The notes under the pieces are model-generated. The model was not told the DNA's origin, made no database searches, and saw only the letters and a list, made by a program, of their open reading frames with translations. A DNA stretch of 64,000 nucleotides from Siderastrea siderea (taxonomy: Eukaryota; Cnidaria; Anthozoa; Scleractinia; Rhizangiidae): assembly GCA_964030785.1 (NCBI GenBank), contig OZ034971.1:19404365-19468364 (forward strand), in the 5' to 3' direction. A program made the position numbers and the translations under genes. Below, piece after piece: positions 56,509 through 64,000 of this stretch (its first letter is position 1; the number at the start of each line of letters is the position of its first letter).

Positions 56509-58614
56509 TTAAATAGAAAACAACGTACTTTTATTTAATCAACAATAAACTGCCCTTTTTGGTCACAGCAACACAGGAACATTGTTCTTAATGATTGGTT
56601 TTATTGTTAAACGTTTAAGACACCTGAGTCAAGCCTTGATTCGTGTTTGTTAATCTCTGCTCTTAAGACCCAGTGTCTGTAAATATCGAATACCCGGCGC
56701 CAGTTGTGAAATTTTCAATTCCTTCATATTTTGCCTAAATAAACCCTTTAGTGAGTTATTTTCGAAAATACAATTAAAAGTTCCTAAAGCGCTTTAGTTT
56801 AATCAAAATCGAGGAAAGTCTGAAAATCGCCATTTGGCTTCCCGCCGCCATCAAAAAAAGGGTAAAATGGTGCATTTTCTTTTCGCTCGTACAGCTAAAC
56901 GCGGTAATGTTTACCGATGTACTTTTAGCAAATCATAACACCATTCCTGCTCTTTCCAAAACTGTAGTTTATTTGGGAAAAGCTTTTAAATTATATATCT
57001 TTCTAGCTGTTTTAACTACCCCGCTCCAAGCGCTTCAGCGGATAAGCAAATTTTAGCTAATTTCTAAACCATAGAAAGCCCACTGGTACATTGATTTTCA
57101 AGCCAAAACTACCATGGTCTTTAAGGTTATACTTCATATTATGCTGAGTGAAAATTTCTTCCGCGGCCCGACAAAAGTGTTCCCTTGAGAGACGGAAACG
57201 ATCAGCCAATTTTGGCAACGCGACCATTTTGTACTACAAATAAACGTCACTATAAATAAACCCAACATCAATAAAAAAAATCAGCTCAGAAAACCTTCTA
57301 CAGTTCAATATCAGACATCATACACATTGGAACTTAAAATACTTTTTATTTTGATGAAAAAACATCCTACCTTTAGGTATTCGTCGTAAAACAGATGCTA
57401 AAAGAAGAAGCTTTGATTCTAGCTTTCGTTATCCGACACCGAATAAATTATATCTCAACCACGAGTCGAAAAGTCAATGTAATCATCTGTTCGTCACACA
57501 AGGGTCGTATTTGAGTATTTCCCTCCTTGTACTGCAAAATAACATGTTTTATAGCAAGGAAATTAACTTATTATCTTGAAAAGTTGACATTCCTGGTACC
57601 AAAAGCGTTCTTAAAAACAAACATCTGTTTCCACTCGCTTACATTTGCGTGACAAGAATTCGCTTGCTGCTAAAGCGGCAAACTGTATCGAAAAGATAAA
57701 ATGTAGTTTTCAATAGATTAAAACTGCTCATCGTAGGGAATATATTGCAGAATTTGCGTTGACTAGTTACTGGCAGCGAGGAGGACTTAAAGTGCTAAAA
57801 ATAAAACAGTGACAGACTAGTGAAAGCCAGTCATTTGAAATTAATTTCCAGGCAGTCTGTCCAACTGAAATACCCTTGTTCTGAGAAAACACAACAAAGT
57901 CTAACGTGGTTAAACTTACCAAAGGTGGTTGAAGGATGATCAACTTGACTGTTAGTATTCTGGTAAAATAATTGGAATGTGTTTCTTGCCTAGCTAGTAC
58001 TAAAAGTTTTAAGACGGCCATGTCAAAGAGCCTGTCGTGACAAAATTTGTTTTAGCGTGATTGGGGATTGGGGCGAACGCCGGGGAGGGGGTGGGGCTAA
58101 GGGGAAGGTAGGGCTTTCGGAGAGAAAAACTGATGCAGGTGTTACACCAAAGGCTACATTACTGAAATGATATGAATAAAGAAAGTTACAATGCACATTG
58201 ATATTTTTGTCTGTATTCCCGTTGCTATTTTTATAATAACGTTAATCGACAATGATCCCTTAACCAGTGATACAAACAAAATTTATATTTTAAAAAATCC
58301 ATTTGTATACATATAGTCTGCCAGACTAATTGTTTTACTGTAACCTGAATCGAAAGTAAGAAATAATTTGTATAAAATCATTTGTCTTTCGTAAACCCTT
58401 CCTGTTGCGGTAATATTTGTTTTTCGGCCCACGGCATGAGCTTTACAAATCAATCTTGCAGTGTTATTGTGTGGTCTTTTTAAATTTACTCCACAGAGCA
58501 ACTACAACAGTCTACTAATTCTTATAGAAGAGAAATGTAGGGTACATTCCTCCGTACTGGCGGGGTTGGTGCTTGAAGTTCCAAGGCAACCCCACCTTTA
58601 GCTTTTATATTTCC

Positions 58615-58975
58615 TCAAGAGAAAATAAGAAAACAGAGAGGGACACTGAGGGCGTTGGTTGGGATATGTCAATTCCACAAAAGTTATTTATAGACTGGCT
58701 TTTCAACGGGTCTGTTTTCCGAAACGTCCACATAAATACCATTTCCCTTGTTTTTCGAAGTCGTTTTCATCGACAAAACGTACCACCACTTGGTCCGCCA
58801 TTACAAGCAAAATTTTGAATGGATATTCAAACGCCAGATCGAGGTTGCCTTTATGCAGACGTCCGGAAAACAGACTTCCGTTCCAAATGGCCATCTAAAA
58901 ATAACTTTACCGAACTTGACATATCCCAAAGCCTGGACTGACAGTGTCCCTCTCTGTCCCCTTATTTTCTCTTGA
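58615..58975. mobile_element. 361-bp foldback insertion in the left arm
   Basis: Ends TCAAGAGAAAATAAG and CTTATTTTCTCTTGA are inverted, and most of the element folds on itself. It is flanked by TTTCC (58610-58614 and 58976-58980). The right arm (about 60557) has the uninterrupted sequence, so this arrived after the large element formed. Confidence 0.85.
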
Positions 58976-59503
58976 TTTCCTGCTTTAAAGTAAGGCACAC
59001 AGATCGTACTGATCGACAACAATAGGGTGGGTGATATGAGGGGAGGAAAGCACGGTGTCTCTGACTGTAGAGAAGTTAACTTACTCTTCCACCGCGAGCA
59101 CATCTCGCTCCGTCACCTGCACCTCTTGCTGACACGCTTCCGCTGCCAAACGAGAGAAGAAGGATGAAATTTGCTGGGCAAACAACCTCTCACCATTTGG
59201 GCCCTCTAGCTCGATGCATGCCTTTGGCGACAACATCGGGGTCTAGTTTCTTCCCGGTGCCTTGACCGATCTCAAACTTGGCTTTAAGGTAAGACGTAGG
59301 TAAAACGTTGCTTGACTTTGAATTTATTATTCCTTGGAATAATCAATTGCACAATTTCGAGTTTGGCGATGGGGAACTAAATGTGGTATGGTTAGCGTAT
59401 GGCATTGTTTCAGGAAAGCGTTTTGTGGTGGACAAAACTACAGGTCAGTCGCTTTACGTTTGTTATTTTATGATTTTAGAAAGGTAGTATGTTGGTATTA
59501 AAT

Positions 59504-59610
59504 AGTCTCCTTCGCAGCCGTTTTTAGGGTAGTCAAGGGTCACGCAACATGGGGAGGAGCGTTGCGTGACCCTTGACGACCCTAAAAACAGCTGCGAAGG
59601 AGACTAGGTA
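59504..59610. repeat. 107-bp near-perfect hairpin
   Basis: TAGTCTCCTTCGCAGC at the left is inverted as GCTGCGAAGGAGACTA at the right, around a short centre (ATGGGGAGGAGC). The stem of about 45 bp has only two or three mismatches. Confidence 0.85.
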
Positions 59611-59984
59611 TTAAAGGGCTCTATAACTGTTTTATTTACGAGAAAACGAACTTTGAGATGAAATTACATACAAAAACGTCTTTATAAATTTAAAGCCAAG
59701 CAACGTTTTACCCTAGGGTGTACAAGGGAGGGGGCCCTGGATGGCACTCCCATGACATTTCAATTTTTCGCACTCTGTTATTTAAATCACTTATTCTTTA
59801 CCATTGGTACAGTAATTCCATCCAAAGTTGTTACTTATCTCAGATGTAAACTAAAGTTGGTTCCCCGCTCCGTTTTCAAACGGTCATTTTAAAAAGATAT
59901 CCACGGTCAGGCAGCCCAGGCAATCCAGCGCAGAAACAACCGATGTTCCTCAAATTCGTAGCACTCCTGCTTTGCCCAGTACTG

Positions 59985-60566
59985 GAGATTTGTTCTCGTG
60001 TCCACAAGAGGGCTGTGTACGTGTGTTCCAATGACTCTACTATTGAACGGCACCTTTCCCTGGAAGCCTGCAAGCTTTCCCCTGAAAAGTATTGCGTCTT
60101 AGATCTTGCAAAACAGGAGTACGCCTGTCACCATCAGGAAGGTACAGGCCTTGTGCCTTCGTTACAAGTCCCAGCCTCATATGCGTCAGCCGACAACGAC
60201 CAAGGCTACAAGGACGACTGGGCCTCAGGCTGAAACATTTAGGGATGCGCAGAAGTCTTAACTGGCCCCGGGAAGAAAGTAGACCCCAATGTTGCCCGAA
60301 AAAAAAAGCGTCGAGCTCGCGGTCCAAATGGTGTGAAGCTGTTTGCTGTAACGGAAATTCTATCCGCCCAGCAAATTTCATCCTTCTTCTCTCGTTTGGC
60401 AGCGAAAGCTTGTCACCAAGAAGTGCAGGTGACGAAGCAAGATGTGCTCGCGGTAGAAGAGCAAGTTAACTTCTCTACAGCCGGAGACACCTTCCCTCGT
60501 ATCACCCACCCTATTGTTGTTGATCAGTACGATCTGTGTACCTTAGTTAAAAGCAAGGAAATATAA
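59985..60566 (+). pseudogene. Broken C2H2/FFSRLA transposon protein
   Basis: About 59999 reads C-P-Q-E-G-C-V-R-V-F-Q then stop. In another frame E-R-H-L-S-L-E-A-C follows, together a decayed C2H2-like finger, then L-D-L-A-K-Q-E-Y-A-C. The last block (60262-60566) reads R-A-R-G-P-N-G-V-K-L-F, S-A-Q-Q-I-S-S-F-F-S-R-L-A-A-K and L-A-V-E-E-Q-V-N-F-S-T-A, ending K-S-K-E-I-stop. An inverted partial copy of this block lies at about 58981-59265. I recall similar proteins as abundant in coral repeats, but their function is unknown to me. Confidence 0.6.
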
Positions 60567-62824
60567 AAGCTAAAGGTGGGGTTGCCTTGGAACTTCAAGC
60601 ACCAACCCCTCCCCCCCCCCCCAGTACGGAGGAATGTACCCTACATTTCTCTTCTTTAAGAATTAGTAGATTGTTGTAGTTGCTCTGTGGAGTAAATTTA
60701 AAAAGACCACACAATAACACTGCAAGATTGATTTGTAAAGCTCATGCCGTGGGCCGAAAAACAAATATTACCGCAACAGGAAGGGTTTTATGAAAGAGAA
60801 ATGATTTTATACAAATTATTTCTTACTTCCGATTCAGGTTACAGTAAAACAATTAGTCTGGCAGACTATATGTATACAAATAGATTTTTTAAAATATAAA
60901 TTTTGTTTATATCACTGGTTAAGGGATCATTGTCGATTAACGTTATTATAAAAATAACGGGAATACAGACAAAAATATCAATGTGCATTGTAACTTTCTT
61001 TATTCATATCATTTCAGTAATGTAGCCTTTGGTGTAACACCTGCATCAGTTTTTCTCTCCGAAAGCCCTACCTTCCCCTTAGCCCCACCCCCTCCCCGGC
61101 GTTCGCCCCAATCCCCAATCACGCTAAAACAAATTTTGTCACGACAGGCTCTTTGACATGGCCGTCTTAAAACTTTTAGTACTAGCTAGGCAAGAAACAC
61201 ATTCCAATTATTTCACCAGAATACTAACAGTCAAGTTGATCATCCTTCAACCACCTTTGGTAAGTTTAACCACGTTAGACTTTGTTGTGTTTTCTCAGAA
61301 CAAGGGTATTTCAGTTGGACAGACTGCCTGGAAATTAATTTCAAATGACTGGCTTTCACTAGTCTGTCACTGTTTTATTTTTAGCACTTTAAGTCCTCCT
61401 CGCTGCCAGTAACTAGTCAACGCAAATTCTGCAATATATTCCCTACGATGAGCAGTTTTAATCTATTGAAAACTACATTTTATCTTTTCGATACAGTTTG
61501 CCGCTTTAGCAGCAAGCGAATTCTTGTCACGCAAATGTAAGCGAGTGGAAACAGATGTTTGTTTTTAAGAACGCTTTTGGTACCAGGAATGTCAACTTTT
61601 CAAGATAATAAGTTAATTTCCTTGCTATAAAACATGTTATTTTGCAGTACAAGGAGGGAAATACTCAAATACGACCCTTGTGTGACGAACAGATGATTGC
61701 ATTGACTTTTTGACCTGTGGTTGAGATGTAATTAATTTGGTGTCGGATAACGAAAGCTAGAATCAAAGCTTCTTCTTTTAGCACCTATTTTACGACGAAT
61801 ACCCAAAGGTAGGATGTTTTTTCATCAAAATAAAAAGTATTTTAAGTTACAATGTGTATGATGTCTGACATTGAACTGTAGAAGGTTTTCTGAGCTGATT
61901 TTTGATTGATGTTGGGTTTATTTATAGTGACATTTGTTTGTAGTACAAATTGGTCGCGTTGCCAAAATTGACTCATCGTTTCCATCTCTCAACGGGACAA
62001 TTTTGTCGGGCAGCGGAAGAAACTTCACACAGCATAATATGAAATATAAGCTTAACGACCATCGTAGTTTCGGCTTGAAAATCAATGTACCAGTGGGCTT
62101 TCTATGGTTTAGAAATTAGCTAAAATTTGCTTATCCGCTGAAGCGCTTGGAGCGGGGTAGTTAAAACAGCTAGAAAGATACAAAAGTTAAAAGCTTTTCC
62201 CAAATAAACTACAGTTTTGGAAAGAGCAGGAATGGTGTTATGATTTGCTAAAAGTACATCGGTAAACATTACCGCGTTTAGCTGTACGAGCGAAAAGAAA
62301 ATGCACCATTTTACCCTTTTTTTGATGGCGGCGGTAGGCCAAAATGGCGATTTTCAGACTTTCCTCGATTTTGAAAAAACTAAAGCGCTTTAGGAACTTT
62401 TAATTGTATTTTCGAAAATAACTCACTAGAGGGTTTATTTAGGCAAAATATGAAGGAATTGAAAATTTCACAACTGGCGCCGGGTATTCGATATTTACAG
62501 ACACTGGCTCTTAAGATGTGATACCTAAGTGTCACCATTCAAGCAAAAGCTAATGAGCAGTACTTTTCTGTAGCCTTAACGTTGCTGCTTTTAGTAATTC
62601 TAATTTGTACGTATGCATGGACTAATGTCCTAAAGTTTACGTTCGACTGGGAAAACTATTGAGCACCGTTCTCCTGCAGTAGCTTAAAATTATGTCCTTC
62701 AAAGTTGTTTTACCTTTTAACTTAATTTTAGTACTGTTACATTACTAAGATTATTACAACTTTTTTTTTATTCCTAAAATCTTTAAGGGTTAGCATTCAA
62801 GTAAAAACTATGAGTTGGTAGATC

Positions 62825-62925
62825 AACGTTATTTGTTTGTCTCACGATGAGTCACTTCGAGCAGTGGAAACGTCGCGATAAGCACCTCAAGGTGACTCCA
62901 TCGTAAGACAAACAAACAACGTTCA
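62825..62925. repeat. Inverted repeat hairpin
   Basis: AACGTTATTTGTTTGTCTCA is inverted at the right as AGACAAACAAACAACGTT; GAGTCAC and GTGACTC also pair. The loop contains GTGGAAACGTCGCG. Confidence 0.7.
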
Positions 62926-63389
62926 TTTGCCCATCATACACTCCACGATGAATAATAACCCCATTCCTGAAACTATGGGGTACTTTTAGGTGCTGATCAA
63001 CCTGGTTCGATGTTCAAGCAGGGCAAAGTTCTAAGAATTTTCCAGGTTTCTACGGCTTAGCTTCTTTATCGTAAGGGGCCGACCATTTAACTCTTGAGGG
63101 GGGGGGGGGGGGTGGATGATTTCGAAAAAAAATTTCCTGCAAGCCCTTGTCGGAAGAAAAACATTGCATGCAGCACAAATGAAATAGAAAAAAATTCTTG
63201 CACTGCTGCAAGCAAGAAAAGAAAATGTTGCAAAGCTATTTCATCATTCCAGGGAGACTTTACAAAATCCCAGCAAAACTGCAACCATTCTTCCCTTGCT
63301 CCCTTTAAACTCTGGAGTTGGTTATGCTTCAGAATGTGCAATGCATTCTTGGCTTTATAGGGTCCGACAATCTGTGAGCCAGCGAGCCA

Positions 63390-63695
63390 CTCCAGTTAGC
63401 CTAAATCACACTCTGGTTTAGCCAAAACAACATTCCGGTTAGCCTACAGTTATTAGCTTTAATAGGTAGCTTGCGGTTAGCCCTATATAATGGGATATAA
63501 AGGGATTTCTGGCTTGCACGGTTCACAAGGCTCGCGAGTCATAGAGTCATGCAAGCCATTATGGTTAGCCTAAAATACACATTGGCTAGCCTAGTTAGCA
63601 CTGCAGTTAGCCTACAGTTCCTTTATAGGTAGCTTGCGGTTAGCCTTTTTATTGGGATTAGGGATTTCTGGCTCGCTGGCTCGTACTGTATCCAA
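63390..63695. repeat. GGTTAGCC-type tandem repeat, two units of about 165-180 bp
   Basis: Unit 1 (about 63390-63545) and unit 2 (about 63560-63695) share TAGGTAGCTTGCGGTTAGCC and GGGATTTCTGGCT in the same order, with sub-repeats of GGTTAGCC inside. Confidence 0.7.
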
Positions 63696-64000
63696 ACTCG
63701 TTAGCTTTATGATATCACAAGCAGTAATGGAGGTAAATTTTTCTATTTAAAGTATCAAGTTTTATTAGACAAAGAAAAATAATTTGTTCATTTTTAATCT
63801 TTTTAACTGAAGCATTTTCATGTAACATAACATTTATAACATATAACATTTTTGCCATTTTTGATTTTTGCGATGTTTTAGTAATGCACCTATCAATGTC
63901 TAGCCCCAATGGGGGGAGTGCAGGCATACCCAAGGGCTATAATGATTGACATTTTCAAATATTTTGGGTCACTAAAATTTTTAAATTCCCCACCCTCTGC

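Larger units (their letters stand above)
56670..62507. mobile_element. 5.8-kb element with about 2.2-kb inverted arms and 10-bp target duplication
   Basis: The arms (56670 to about 59265, and about 60262 to 62507) are near-identical inverted copies over their outer 1.9 kb, starting CCAGTGTCTGTAAATATCG. They are flanked by CTCTTAAGA plus C or T (56660-56669 and 62508-62517). Long arms and 9-10-bp duplications fit Mutator-like or foldback elements. The same 84-codon ORF appears in both arms (57767-58021 - and 61158-61412 +), a by-product of the palindrome. The right arm carries a broken zinc-finger/FFSRLA protein. Confidence 0.8.

Noticed and set aside
57767..61412. Two identical 84-codon ORFs on opposite strands (57767-58021 - and 61158-61412 +)
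   Set aside because: Identity is explained by the inverted arms of the 56670-62507 element; there is no independent sign of coding.
1..64000. CRISPR arrays, bacterial operons, ribosome binding sites
   Set aside because: None seen; the window is eukaryotic, and the repeats are transposons, hairpins and microsatellites.

Overview
The window looks like nuclear DNA from a cnidarian, most likely a stony coral or close hexacorallian. This rests on introns with ordinary GT-AG borders, Ly6/uPAR-type exons, a tRNA-derived repeat and Penelope-like, BEL/Pao and Harbinger elements of kinds I associate with anthozoan genomes. No database search was possible, so the taxon is an inference. There are no bacterial genes, rRNA genes or CRISPR arrays.

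Host genes. The left 50 kb carries a minus-strand tandem array of GPI-anchor-type, multi-domain Ly6/uPAR (LU, three-finger) genes. Gene B (19574-26239) has ten coding exons: a signal-peptide exon, four LU domains each split over two phase-1 exons, and a terminal exon with a GPI-attachment-type hydrophobic tail. Gene A (10073 down to 733, running off the left edge) repeats the same plan: signal peptide, LU1 and LU2. A lone copy of the terminal exon at 49133-49230 marks a third, mostly lost copy (C). Exon lengths and motifs alternate, so gene B appears to have arisen by duplicating a two-domain unit. Gene B carries lesions: a 143-bp MITE inside an exon, a one-base shift at a splice acceptor and a lost conserved cysteine.

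Mobile DNA. Introns and flanks are filled with nested elements. A 4.9-kb long-TIR element (2831-7698) and a Penelope-like remnant (about 8258-9622) lie in gene A introns. A Harbinger element (about 26495-34934) with a Myb/SANT-like gene and a decayed transposase is split by a 5.3-kb TA-flanked element (29552-34823), which itself contains a 1.15-kb TTAA-flanked element. A 2-kb segment with Penelope GIY-YIG sequence is tandemly duplicated (36700-47370); its second copy is interrupted by a recent BEL/Pao retrotransposon (40595-46577). The right end has two adjacent large inverted-repeat elements (50729-56508, arms about 1 kb; 56670-62507, arms about 2.2 kb), each with a smaller insertion in one arm that the other arm lacks.

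How it fits together. The LU proteins would be secreted, GPI-tethered surface proteins. The rest is transposon sediment whose order can be read from nesting, target-site duplications and empty sites. The intergenic stretch 10.1-19.4 kb and the interior of the 50.7-kb element contain no gene I can support.
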